Below, piece by piece: positions 43,626 through 52,480 of a stretch of 64,000 bases of DNA. This DNA comes from CAZYQW01 sp964649825. GTDB lineage: Bacteria > Planctomycetota > B15-G4 > JADJEK01. The stretch lies in NCBI GenBank assembly GCA_964649825.1, contig CAZYQW010000084.1, positions 1 through 64,000 on the forward strand, in the 5' to 3' direction. Numbering within the stretch: position 1 is the first letter of the stretch; the number at the start of each line of letters is the position of its first letter. Made by a program: the position numbers and the translations under genes. The notes under the pieces were generated by a model. The model made no database searches. It saw nothing but the letters and a program-made list of their open reading frames with translations, and was not told the DNA's origin.

Positions 43626-44216
43626 ATGTTCCATTCGATTCCGGCGGCGGTCGCGGCGCGCATGAGCGAGCTGGAGCGGATCGATGCCGAGCAGCGGCGC
43701 GGGGAGCTGCCGCGGCGCGAGCGGCTGTGCCAGGTTCCGCCGGAGACCGGCCGCCTGCTCGCGCTGCTCGCGGCGGCGGCCCCGCCGGGCGACATCGTGG
43801 AGGTCGGCACGAGCGGAGGGTACTCGACGCTCTGGCTTGCGCTCGCGGCGCGGCAGACCGGGCGTCGGATCCGCACGTTCGAGCGGTTCCCGAGGAAGGC
43901 GGCGCTGGCGCGCGAGACGTTCGCGCGCACCGGCGTGGCGGAGCGCATCGAGCTCCGGGTCGGAGACGCGCGCGAGCGGCTGCAGGAGGTCGCGGCGCCG
44001 GCGTTCGCGTTCCTCGACGCGGAGAAGGAGGAGTACCCGGCGTATCTCGAGGCGCTGGTCGGGCGGATGGCGCCGGGCGGGATCGTCGCAGCCGACAACG
44101 TGCACAGCCACCGCGCCATCCTCCAGCCGTTCGTCGACGCGGTCCTCGCCGACACGCGGCTCGACGCGCTGGTGCTGCCGGTCGGCAAGGGCGTGCTGGT
44201 CGCGCGGATCGCGTGA
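43626..44216 (+). CDS. O-methyltransferase (class I, COMT-like)
   Basis: 196 residues from the ATG at 43626, nine bases after the radical SAM stop. Motifs: GDIVEVGTSGGYSTLWLALAA (SAM-binding motif I), RIRTFERFPRKAALARETF (acidic strand end), LRVGDARERL, FAFLDAEKEEYPAYLE (the Asp and Glu region that ligates the divalent metal in COMT-type enzymes) and GGIVAADNVHSH with the Asp-Asn pair. The size and order fit the catechol/caffeoyl-type O-methyltransferase family, so a vicinal diol or similar hydroxyl is a plausible acceptor. Last gene of the operon; the Rieske gene is convergent 12 bases on. Confidence 0.85.
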   Translation: MFHSIPAAVAARMSELERIDAEQRRGELPRRERLCQVPPETGRLLALLAAAAPPGDIVEVGTSGGYSTLWLALAARQTGRRIRTFERFPRKAALARETFARTGVAERIELRVGDARERLQEVAAPAFAFLDAEKEEYPAYLEALVGRMAPGGIVAADNVHSHRAILQPFVDAVLADTRLDALVLPVGKGVLVARIA

Positions 44217-44227
44217 ACGCCGCGCGC

Positions 44228-45445
44228 TCAGGCGCCGGCGCGGCCCCGGACGAGCGCGAGGACCTGGTCCTTGATCGGACTGAAGCGTGCGTGCCCCATC
44301 TCCATCGACTCGGCGAGGAACGCCGTGCCGTCGCCAAACTTCTCGCGCTCCTGCGGCAGCTCGATGATCTCGTTCTCTCCGGCGTCGCGCACCACGCCGA
44401 GGGGGTCCAGGCCGTCGCGGACCCGTTCGATCTGCTCGAACAGCATGCGCCGCAGGAGCACGACGCCGCGGTCGGAGTCGCCGAGGCGCTCGCGGGTGCG
44501 GTCGGCGATCGGCCCCTGCGAGACCCACGCCATGATGTCCTGGCCGTCGATGAAGTCCTGGCGGAAGCCGCCGTCCGCGTCGCGCCACGGCACGTCGTAG
44601 AGGGGGATGTGGTCCTGGCGGGGCGGGGGCGCGCCCTCTGCGGGCTCGTAGCAGGCGTACCAAAGATGCCACGTGTGGGTGTCGTCGATCGGGACGCGGA
44701 TCTGGAAGCGGTGCTGGCGGTGCGCGCCGACGCGCAGCATCGTCGGGAACACGAGCGGATGGCCGACGCGCCAGTCGTCGTCCTGTTCGCTCCCGCCGGC
44801 GAGGACGCGGCGTTTGACGATCCCGTAGCGGAAGCGGTCGAAGCCGATCCGTTCGTGTCGCCGCCGGTACGGCGAGGACGGGGCGAGGCGCGCCCCGTGC
44901 AGCCACTCGACGTGGTGCGGGTCGACGCTGTTCTCCATGATCTGCAGCCAGTTGCAGGGGAGCGTCGCCTGGCCGACGTCGCGCAGCACGCCGGCGCGGA
45001 CGAACAGGTCGAAGCGCGGGAGGAGCGGGGCGGGCTCGGGACCGAGGTACGCGAACACGAGGCCGCCGAGCTCGGCGGCGCGGGCCGCGGAGGGGGTGAC
45101 CTGTCCGGCGAGCGGCGAGCCCGGCGGCTCGGCGGGAGTCTCGAGGCAGCGGCCGTCGGCGGCGAACTTCCAGCCGTGGTACGGGCAGCGGATGCCGTCG
45201 GCTTCGACCGCGCCGTGCGCGAGCGACGCGCCGCGGTGGGGACAGCGGCGCGGCAGGAGGCCGGGACGTCCGCCGCCGTCGCGGAACAGGACGAGATCCT
45301 CGCCGAGGAGGCGGACCGGCTTGACGGCACCCGCGGGGAGCTCGCAGGTCGCGGCGACCGGATGCCAGTAGCGGCGCAGCAGCGCGCCGCACGGCGTCCC
45401 GGGGCCGACCTCGGTCAGCGTGCGTTGTTCCTCGGCGGTGAGCAT
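44228..45445 (-). CDS. Rieske non-heme iron oxygenase, large subunit
   Basis: 405 residues. The Rieske [2Fe-2S] motif is complete (CPHRGASLAHG and, 17 residues on, CPYHGWKF). The catalytic part has ENSVDPHHVEWLHG, which supplies two iron-binding His, and a later Asp in the IADRTRERLGDSD region is a possible third ligand. The length and the ...LPCNWLQIMENSVDP context match the phthalate/vanillate-type one-subunit oxygenases, which hydroxylate or demethylate aromatic acids; a separate reductase must supply electrons and none is in the window. Converging with the methyltransferase gene, it may act on the same product. Confidence 0.87.
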   Translation of the reverse strand: MLTAEEQRTLTEVGPGTPCGALLRRYWHPVAATCELPAGAVKPVRLLGEDLVLFRDGGGRPGLLPRRCPHRGASLAHGAVEADGIRCPYHGWKFAADGRCLETPAEPPGSPLAGQVTPSAARAAELGGLVFAYLGPEPAPLLPRFDLFVRAGVLRDVGQATLPCNWLQIMENSVDPHHVEWLHGARLAPSSPYRRRHERIGFDRFRYGIVKRRVLAGGSEQDDDWRVGHPLVFPTMLRVGAHRQHRFQIRVPIDDTHTWHLWYACYEPAEGAPPPRQDHIPLYDVPWRDADGGFRQDFIDGQDIMAWVSQGPIADRTRERLGDSDRGVVLLRRMLFEQIERVRDGLDPLGVVRDAGENEIIELPQEREKFGDGTAFLAESMEMGHARFSPIKDQVLALVRGRAGA

Positions 45446-45662
45446 GGCGGCATCGTACTCGGGGGTGGCGGACCGGTGACGAGCCGCGTGCCGCGGTACG
45501 CCCGGGACGAGCCGACCGGCGACGACGGGGATCCGCATCCTCCAGCGCCGCGTGGGCCGGGTGGACCGGGAGATCAGGCCGTTGCGTCCGATCGGCCCGA
45601 CCGCTCTGCTGGTTCTCCGCGGCTCGATCCCCGCACTCGTCGATCGCTCAGAGGTTCGCGCG

Positions 45663-46126
45663 ATGGTCGGCAAGACGCCCAGGAAGTCGACCAAGGTCGC
45701 GAAGAAGCCCGCCGCCCAGCGTGCGGCCGCGAAAGGGGCCGCGCGCGTCGCGAGCGGTGCATCCGCGTCCCGGCTCATCGACGAGCGGATCCGCGATCTC
45801 GGGGGATGGCGCGGCGAGACCCTGGCCCGCATGCGCGCGCTGATCCTCGAGGCCGACCCGGAGATGACCGAGGAGTGGAAGTGGAGAGGCACTCCGGTCT
45901 GGTCGCGCCACGGGATCGTGTGCACCGGCGAGGCGTACGCGAAGGTCGTGAAGCTCTCGTTCGCCCGCGGGGCCCGGCTCGCGGACCCGGCGCCGGCCAG
46001 GAAGGGAACACGCGCCGGGCGATCGACATCCACGAAGGCGAGAAGGTCGACGCGCGTGCGTTCAAGGCGCTGGTGAAGGCCGCGGCGGCCGCCAACCGCC
46101 CGCCGGCGAAGAAGGCCAGGGAGTGA
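45663..46126 (+). pseudogene. DUF1801 family gene, frameshifted
   Basis: ATG at 45663. A Lys/Ala-rich start (KKPAAQRAAAKGAARV) is followed by the DUF1801 body ADPEMTEEWKWRGTPVWSRHG and IVCTGEAYAKVVKLSFARGA. After RLADPA the frame shifts: the proper continuation EGNTRRAIDIHEGEKVDARA and FKALVKAAAA is one frame away, ending at 46126, and ~6 residues (normally LFNASL-like) are missing. A deletion of about 10 bases near 45990 explains both. DUF1801 proteins are small and of unknown function. Confidence 0.75.
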
Positions 46127-46362
46127 GGTGGAACTCGCCGTTCTACGGCATCGAGGGCCAGGGCTGGTTCCTCGGGTTCCACGTCTTCACGCGCTACGTG
46201 AAGGTGACCTTCTTCCGCGGCGCGTCGCTTCGCCCCGTCCCGCCCGGAGGCACCGGCGAGAACGCCCGCTGGATCGACATCCACGAGGACGAGCTCGACG
46301 AGGCGCAGATGGCGAAGCGGATGAAGCAGGCGGCCGCGATCCCGGGCTGGGGCAAGGGCTGA
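46123..46362 (+). pseudogene. Second DUF1801-like gene, N-terminally truncated
   Basis: 79 residues from a GTG overlapping the previous stop by three bases. VRWNSPFYGIEGQGWFLGFH, then YVKVTFFRGASLRPVPPGGTG and ARWIDIHEDELDE form the second half of a DUF1801 domain. The first ~50-60 residues, which normally precede the WxSPxY motif, are absent. It may still be translated by coupling, but it looks like the partner half of a deletion within a tandem pair. Confidence 0.6.
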
Positions 46363-46458
46363 CGCGTCCCCGCGCGTCGTTCGGCTGGCGCGCGTCCGGG
46401 GTTCCCTCTATTCTGGCGCGGCGGAGACGCGCGATGACGAGCCGGGCGGGGTGAGGGT

Positions 46459-46820
46459 TTGCTGTTCCTGACGTTCTGCAGCGAGGACACGGAAGCGGCG
46501 CGCGCGCTCGCGAAGGGGCTCGCCGACGCTGGCCAGCCGGTCTGGTGCTCGGCCGTCGCCGGGACGATCCCGATCGGCGAGTGGACGAAGACGCTCCACG
46601 ACGCGCTCGAGCGGTCGGACGGCTACGCGATCCTCGTCGGAGACGCGCCGCTCGAGCGCCGGTGGGTCGACCTGGAGATCGATTGGGCGCTGAACCTCCG
46701 CGCGCGGCGGGCCCGGAGTTCCCGATCGTGCCGATGCTGCTGCCGGACGCGGACGGCGCGTGGCGGCCGGAGCGGCGTCCGGCCACCGGGGGCGTACCCG
46801 CCGGTCGCGACGATCCGTAG
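46459..46820 (+). pseudogene. TIR-domain gene, frameshifted
   Basis: A TTG at 46459 begins LFLTFCSEDTEAARALAKGL, then IPIGEWTKTLHDALERSDGY, AILVGDAPLERRWVDLEIDW and ALNL, a TIR domain with its conserved Trp-x-x-x-Glu. The frame shifts near 46705-46712. The end of the domain (PEFPIVPMLLPDADGAWRPE) is in the next frame and stops at 46820. TIR domains in bacteria are often NAD-cleaving parts of phage defence. An intact TIR-TPR gene follows 42 bases on. Confidence 0.7.
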
Positions 46821-46861
46821 GATGAGGAAAATCGTACGACGCCGACGTGGGGGACCGCGCA

Positions 46862-48193
46862 ATGGAGAAGTGGACCGAGATGGCACCGGCGCCGCCGCCG
46901 CTCGCCGAGGGCAAGAAGTGGCACGTGTTCCTGAGCTACCGGTCCGTGAACCGGCCGTGGGTCATCAACCTCTACGACGTGCTGCGGAATCACGGCTTCG
47001 AGGTCTTCCTCGACCAGGTCGTCGTGAAGCCGGGCGATCCGCTCGTCCGCTCGCTCCAGGACAACATGGCCGCGAGCCAGTCCGCGATCCTGATCTGGTC
47101 GGCGCAGGCCGCCCGGTCGGTCTGGGTCGAGGCGGAGTTCGACATGATGGCCCAGCTCGCGCAGGAGGGCGAGTTCCGCTTCGTGCCGGTCATGCTCGAT
47201 CGGGAGAAGCTGCCGCTCTGGGCGCGCCGCTTCGTGAGCGTCGGGTTCGAGCACTACCCGGACGGTCCGAACGGAGGCGAGCTGCTGCGCCTGCTGCACG
47301 CCGTGGCGGGTCGCTCGATGAGCGCCGAGGCGGCGCGCTTCGCCAGCGAGCAGGACGAGAAGGCGCGGACCATGCACGCGCGCGTGCGGGCCGCGATCGA
47401 CGCGGGCAACGCGGCGTTCCTGCGCGACGAGCCCGCGAAGGCGGACCTCGTGTGGGCGACCTCGTCCGCCCTCGGGTGCGCCGCGGCCGAGGGCCTGACC
47501 AAGCTCGGCGCGTACGACGACGTGCTCCGCGTGCTGGATGTGCTCGAGGGACGGTTCCCGCGCTCGATCCGCCCGCGGCAGCTCCGCGCGCTCGCGCTGG
47601 CGAGACGCGGGAGGGATGGGGACCTCGATCGCGCGCAGGATCTGCTCGGAACGCTGTACCAGAGCGGCGAGAGGGACCCCGAGACGATCGGGATCTACGC
47701 TCGCACGTTCAAGGATCGCCATGCGGCGAGCGGCGAGCCCCGCTTCCTGCGGCGGGCGCGAGACCTGTATGCCGAGGGCTTCCAGGCCGCGCCCGACGAC
47801 TACTACGTCGGCATCAACGCCGCCACCCTGTGCGTGCTCATCGGCGAGCCGCACGACTTGAAGCGCGCCGGGGAGATCGCGTCGCAGGTGCAGGAGCTGG
47901 TCGGCACCGACCCGGTCCCCGGCGACTACTGGAAGACCGCGACGATCGGCGAGGTCTTCCTGATCCGCCGCGACTATGCGAACGCCGCTCGCTTGTATCA
48001 GGCGGCGATCGACGCTGCCCCGGCCGAGGTCGGGTCGCACGCGACCACGCGCAAGCAGGCGCTCCTTCTCATGGAACGCCTTTGCCCGTCGGGAGCCGAG
48101 CGAGCGCGCGTCCTCGCCCCGTACGCACACCTGGACCCGGCTGCCGGAACCCCCGATGGGTCGAGCGCCGAGAAAAGTCCACGAGCGCAGTGA
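46862..48193 (+). CDS. TIR domain protein with TPR-like C-terminus
   Basis: 443 residues from the ATG at 46862. The TIR domain (~20-150) reads WHVFLSYRSVNRPWVINLYD, GFEVFLDQVVVKPGDPLVRSL, QSAILIWSAQAARSVWVEAEFD (with the catalytic-type Glu) and FVPVMLDREKLP. The rest is helical repeats (ALGCAAAEGLTKLGAYDDVL, LARRGRDGDLDRAQDLLGTLY, YAEGFQAAPDDYYVGINAAT), similar to the TRAF-binding/DUF4071-type TPR region. Such TIR-TPR proteins are known as NADase effectors or signalling scaffolds. No nuclease, STING or cyclic-nucleotide synthase gene is adjacent, so a defence role is only suggested. Confidence 0.82.
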   Translation: MEKWTEMAPAPPPLAEGKKWHVFLSYRSVNRPWVINLYDVLRNHGFEVFLDQVVVKPGDPLVRSLQDNMAASQSAILIWSAQAARSVWVEAEFDMMAQLAQEGEFRFVPVMLDREKLPLWARRFVSVGFEHYPDGPNGGELLRLLHAVAGRSMSAEAARFASEQDEKARTMHARVRAAIDAGNAAFLRDEPAKADLVWATSSALGCAAAEGLTKLGAYDDVLRVLDVLEGRFPRSIRPRQLRALALARRGRDGDLDRAQDLLGTLYQSGERDPETIGIYARTFKDRHAASGEPRFLRRARDLYAEGFQAAPDDYYVGINAATLCVLIGEPHDLKRAGEIASQVQELVGTDPVPGDYWKTATIGEVFLIRRDYANAARLYQAAIDAAPAEVGSHATTRKQALLLMERLCPSGAERARVLAPYAHLDPAAGTPDGSSAEKSPRAQ

Positions 48194-48268
48194 GTCGGGC
48201 CCGGCGTCGCGTAGAGACGTCCGTCGCGAGAACGTAAGCCGCGCATCGACGACGCACGGAGACTCGCC

Positions 48269-49735
48269 ATGAGCTTGGCCGTGCCGTGGGCGGCGGAGCG
48301 GATCGAGGTCGACGCCGACGGGTTCGAGCGGGGAGCGTTCCCGGGGTACTTCCGTCCGGGCGGCGGCGTCATCGACCTCGAGCTCGTCCCTTGCGGCGAG
48401 CTGTGCGTGTCGGTGGTCGACGAGCACCGGCGCGCGATCGAGCGCCCGTCGTTCGTGGACGTCGACGGCGAGCGGCCCCTCCTCGCTCAAGCGGAACGCG
48501 ACAACGGTCGCGTGTGCCATCGGCTCGCGGCGAGAGTGACCGCGGTCGTTCGGATCGATGCCGAGGGTCGGGCGAGCCGGGCGCTCCGGGTCCTCGAGGT
48601 CGGGGCCGAACCCGTCGAAGTCGTCCTCCCCCCCGGCTCCTCCGCGGTCGTTCGGACGTCCTCGTCCAGCGGTCGGCCTCTTTCCGCCCGCGTGGCGTTC
48701 CACGACCGCGCGGAACACGGGAGCGGCGTCCACGGACTCCGGCGCTCCGTTTGGACGCACGCGGACGGCGAAGCGCGGTCCCTGGGCTCGAGCCGGGCGT
48801 TTCGTACGCGGTTCGCGCCGTCGCCGATGGCCACCGAACGGCGGACGAAGTCCACGTCGGTCCCGCGGCCGGTGACATCGCGGCGATGGCGATCGTGCTC
48901 CAGGAGCTCGCGAGCGATCACGTCGGTCGCGTCGTCGACGCGAGCGGAGACGGGGTCCCCGGGGCCCTGGTGAGGCTCGTCGATCCGGCCGGCGGCACCG
49001 AGTCGTTCACCGGGCCGGACGGCGTGTTCCGGATCCGCGCCGCCGCCGAGGGCGGGCTCGTGCACGTCGAGAAGCCAGGCTATTGCGGCGTGACGGCGAG
49101 CATGCCCGATGGCTGCGCGTCCGCCGAGCTCACGATCGTGCTCCAGGAGGGCGGCGCGATCCGGGGCACCGTCGTCGATCCCGCGCGGCGACCGGTTCCG
49201 TGCGCGCGCGTACGGTGCGACGACGTCGACAGCCGGGACGGCCGCGAAGCGACCACGGGCCGGGATGGTCGGTTCGAGATCCGTGGCCTGTGCGGCGAGC
49301 GGTACACCGTTTGGGTGGCGACGCGACGCGCTCTCCGCGGTCGAACGACGCGATCGCGCGTCCGGGCGACGACGTCGAGCTCACCATCGCTCCGGACGCC
49401 GAGGTCGTCGTCACCGTCGTGCCGAGCGCGAGTGCCGACGCGGTGCCGGCGTGGCGGCTGCGCGTCGAGGACGTGATCGCGCCGGGCTATGAGACCTGGT
49501 GGACGAAGCGAGCGCCGGCCGGCACTTCGGAAATCCGCTGCCGCGCGCGCGCGGGCACGCGGTGGCTCCAGGTCGCGGCCGATGGATGCGCGCCCCTCGC
49601 GCGGCGCGTCCTGCTCCCGGCCGCGTCGCTGACCCGGGTTGGCTTCGATCTCACGCACGGCGCGAGCCTCGACGTCGTCGTGCGCGACGCGGTGACGGGG
49701 GCCGAGATCGCGCAGTCCCGCGTCGCCCGGATCGA
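48269..49735 (+). pseudogene. Carboxypeptidase-regulatory-like protein, two frameshifts and truncated
   Basis: The protein is spread over three plus-strand frames: RIEVDADGFERGAFPGYFRPG onwards to ~48800; VSYAVRAVADGHRTADEVHV, VGRVVDASGDGVPGALVRLV and IRGTVVDPARRPVPCARVRC to ~49330; then DVELTIAPDAEVVVTVVPS to LDVVVRDAVTGAEIAQSRVA. The GxVVDxxGxPVPGAxV repeats are the same kind as in the intact gene at 13162-16122. There is no signal peptide, and the end at ~49735 is replaced by a minus-strand gene remnant. Broken at several points. Confidence 0.7.
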
Positions 49736-50280
49736 GCCGTCCGCCTGGATCACGCCGCGGACCTCGGCCGCGTCGCCCACGCGCGGCGCGCCGTCGATCC
49801 GCGTGCGGCGATCGACGAGGACGTCGACGCCATCGATCTGCCAGACGCCGGTCATCCGGCCGCGGTACCGACCTCGCGTCCGGCCGGCACGGGCGATGGT
49901 GCGCCGAGCGCCTCGCGCGCGCCGCCGCGGATCCACCTTTCGAGGAGCTCGATCTCCGCGTCGGAGAGGAACGGGGGGCCGTCGAGCGGCATGCGCGGCC
50001 GGACGATCCCGCGGACGTGGCGCACGATCGGGCTCGCGAGCGGGTTCCCGGGGATCAATGCGACCCGCTCGCCGCCCGCCCGCACCCGGTCGAGGGAGAT
50101 CAGCTCGAGCCCTTCCGGCGCGGGTCCGCGGTCGCCGCCGTGCTTGTGGCACTCGACGCAGCGCTTCGCGAAGATCGGCGCGACGTGCGTCCACGTGACG
50201 GGGTCGTCCGCCGTGGGGGCGGCGGTCGGCGTCGGGGTCTCGGCCTCGGTCGCGGCCGGCGCTCGCGAGCGAGCGGATCG
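49735..50280 (-). pseudogene. Cytochrome-c-like protein with DUF5666-like tail, frameshifted
   Basis: The minus strand has VTWTHVAPIFAKRCVECHKH with a single CxxCH heme site, then GLELISLDRVRAGGERVALI, NPLASPIVRHVRGIV and SDAEIELLERWIRGGAREAL, as in planctomycete-type cytochrome domains. That frame ends at 49852. The next frame continues GRMTGVWQIDGVDVLVDRRT and GDAAEVRGVIQADGSIRAT, resembling DUF5666. Both ends are cut: no signal peptide (upstream of ~50280 is another gene) and no C-terminus. Confidence 0.6.
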
Positions 50281-50300
50281 GCGAGGTCGCGCGGGCGCTC

Positions 50301-51436
50301 GTGACGCGCCTCGACGCGGACCTCGAGGCGGCGTGCCTCCGACGACCCCACGACGACGCGATCGCGCTCTACCGACGGGCCGAGGCGAGCGGAGTGCTCG
50401 AGTATGGAGAGGCGCGGCGAGGTCTGACGGCGGTCGCGACCGCGGCCGAAGAGCCCTCGCCGCACGAGGCGTTCCTCGCCCGCGACGACCGCGCCATGGA
50501 GGAGGTCGCTTCGCGCGCCTGGCGCGAGGAGCCGGGCTTCGCGCTCGACGCGATTGCGGCCTTCGTGCGCCTCGGCGAGGCCGGCGTCGTGCGGTCGTGG
50601 ATCCGCGAGGTTGCGTCGCCATCGAGTCCGACGTACCGGTGGGCGCGCGTCGTCGACGGCGCGGTCGCTCGCCGCGATCCCGAGCTCTCGCTCGATCTGC
50701 TCGACCAGTTCGTCGAAGGCCGTCTCCCCGAGGAGTTCGACCCGTTCGCGTTCGAGACGGACGACGTGATCGGCGTCACGAGCGACGATCCGGTCGCGGC
50801 CGCCGGGATCGCCCGGCGTTTCCTCGCGCTGCTCGACTGCTCCTCCGCGCGCCCCACGCAACCGCCGCGGACAACCTCTGGGTGGCCCTCCGCTACCTCG
50901 ATGCCGTCGCTCCCGCCCGGGTCGCGGCGGCTCTCGAGCGGGAGGAGGTCCTCGCGTCGCTGGAGGCGCTGACGTCGTTCGGCTTCACGACCGCCCTCGG
51001 CAGCGTGGATTGGTGCAAGCAACCGGTCCTTCCCGACGCGGTCTTCGACGTCGCGCGGCGGCGGAAAGTCCTCTCCTGCCGCGAGGTCGAGGCCGGCGCC
51101 GTCCTCGGCGCCGAGGAGCTCGCGCTTCTCGTCGGCGCGAACCTCGTCTCGTCCGATCTGCTCGCGGCGATCGCGCGCTCCAGGCATCCCTGGGCGATCC
51201 CGTTCCTCCTGGAGGAGGCGAGCGACGACGCGAGCGTCCCCGACGGCGGCTGCCCCGACGCGGCAGACGCCTACCGCGCGCACGCCCTTTGGCTCGCGGC
51301 GGTCGCGGCCGAGCTCGGCGCGCCGGTTCCCAGCGGCGCGCGGGAAAGGGGCCGCGTCGCCGAGCGCCTCGCGTCCCGTCGCCGGGAGGATCAGCGTGCC
51401 GCGGCGGCGCTCGTCCTCGCCACGCAGGGGCGCTGA
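50301..51436 (+). pseudogene. Uncharacterised helical protein, frameshifted and 5'-truncated
   Basis: Protein-like sequence starts before the GTG at 50301 (ASERIGEVARALV), so the true start is lost near 50255. Helical repeats follow (VLEYGEARRGLTAVATAAEE, ELSLDLLDQFVEGRLPEEFD) to about 50850. There the frame shifts to ATAADNLWVALRYLDAVAPA, then DVARRRKVLSCREVEAGAVL, ending at 51436. One frameshift would restore a single ~380-residue protein. No family recognised. Confidence 0.6.
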
Positions 51437-51529
51437 CGCCTCGCCCGCGACCTAGAAGACCTCCGCGGTCGCCGCGTCGCCGGGCAGGTACGACCCATGG
51501 CGGACATCCAAAAGGGTGGCGAGAAGCGT

Positions 51530-52020
51530 ATCACGCGGGCGGCTCCGCGTTCTCGAGGTGCCACATGCGGTTGTCGGCCATCGTGCGCTCGCGCAGGTTG
51601 CTCGCGGCGGAGCGCGTCTCGGCGTCGCGCAGCTGGAGCCGCAGCTCGAGCTGCACCGCGTAGCAGTGGATCACGCGGCGCAGGAACGAGAGCTCGCGGT
51701 CGGAGTGGACCTCGGTCAGCGGCGATCTCCTCGAGCACGGCCAGGGCGTGCTCGAGCTTTGATTCCGCCGGCAAGAACGGCGACACGAAGAGGTGCCGGT
51801 TCGCGCGCTCGAGCCCCTACCGCAGATCGTCCGAGAGCTGGTCCGGGTCGGTCTCGTCGAAGAAGCGGAGGATGAACCCCTCGACCCCTTCGGACGCGCG
51901 GCCGGAGAACGGGCAGTCGATCCCGGCCATCACGAGCGGGCTCTCGGACCCGTGGGTCGAGCGCGCGTACCGGAAGACGGACAGCGCCTGGTGGCTGGCG
52001 CCAGATGGAGAAGACGCCCC
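51530..52020 (-). pseudogene. Decayed gene of unknown family
   Basis: Reading leftwards on the minus strand, MAGIDCPFSGRASEGVEGFI and LRFFDETDPDQLSDDLR end in a stop near 51817. NRHLFVSPFLPAESKLEHAL with AVLEEIA then shifts frame near 51715 to LTEVHSDRELSFLRRVIHCY, AVQLELRLQLRDAETR and MWHLENAEPPA. The pieces fit one protein with a helical end but contain a stop and a frameshift. Not recognised. Confidence 0.5.
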
Positions 52021-52056
52021 AGCTCGCCACGGCGTCGGTCCGTCCCGCCTCGTGCT

Positions 52057-52480
52057 CGACGCGGGAGCGCGGTTCGGGCTTTCTTCCACGAACGGACTGG
52101 AGCACCGGTTCGGAAGTTGATCGACGCGGGGTCTCCGGTCCTCGATGTTGGCCTCGATCATGGTCCGACGTCTCTATCCTTCGGCACGTCGTCCCGCGAC
52201 CATGGCGAGGTAGAAGACATGACGTTCGATGAATCCCCCTCCGCGTTCCGCGTCGCGGCGCACCGCGTCGTCGACGAGATGGCGGACTATCTCGAGCGGT
52301 TGGAGTCCCACCGCGTGCTTCCCGTCCTCGCGCCGGGGGACGTTCGCGCCCGTCTCGACGCGGCGCCGCCCGACGCGCCGGAGCGGCTCGACGACGTGCT
52401 CGCGGACGTGCGCGACGTGATCGAGCCGAACCTCACCCACTGGCAGCACCCGGGCTTCATGGCCTACTTCCCGAGCACGG
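52057..52480 (+). repeat. Direct repeat copy B (FG-GAP tail plus decarboxylase start)
   Basis: Second copy of the 21111-21533 repeat, same orientation, ~30.9 kb away. Here only the last ~24 codons of the FG-GAP-type protein survive (DAGARFGLSSTNGLEHRFGS), while the decarboxylase is complete. Copies A and B therefore hold complementary intact halves. Confidence 0.92.

Noticed and set aside
45980..46010. Programmed frameshift in the DUF1801 gene
   Set aside because: No slippery heptamer is visible and several residues are missing compared with the family, so a deletion is the better explanation.
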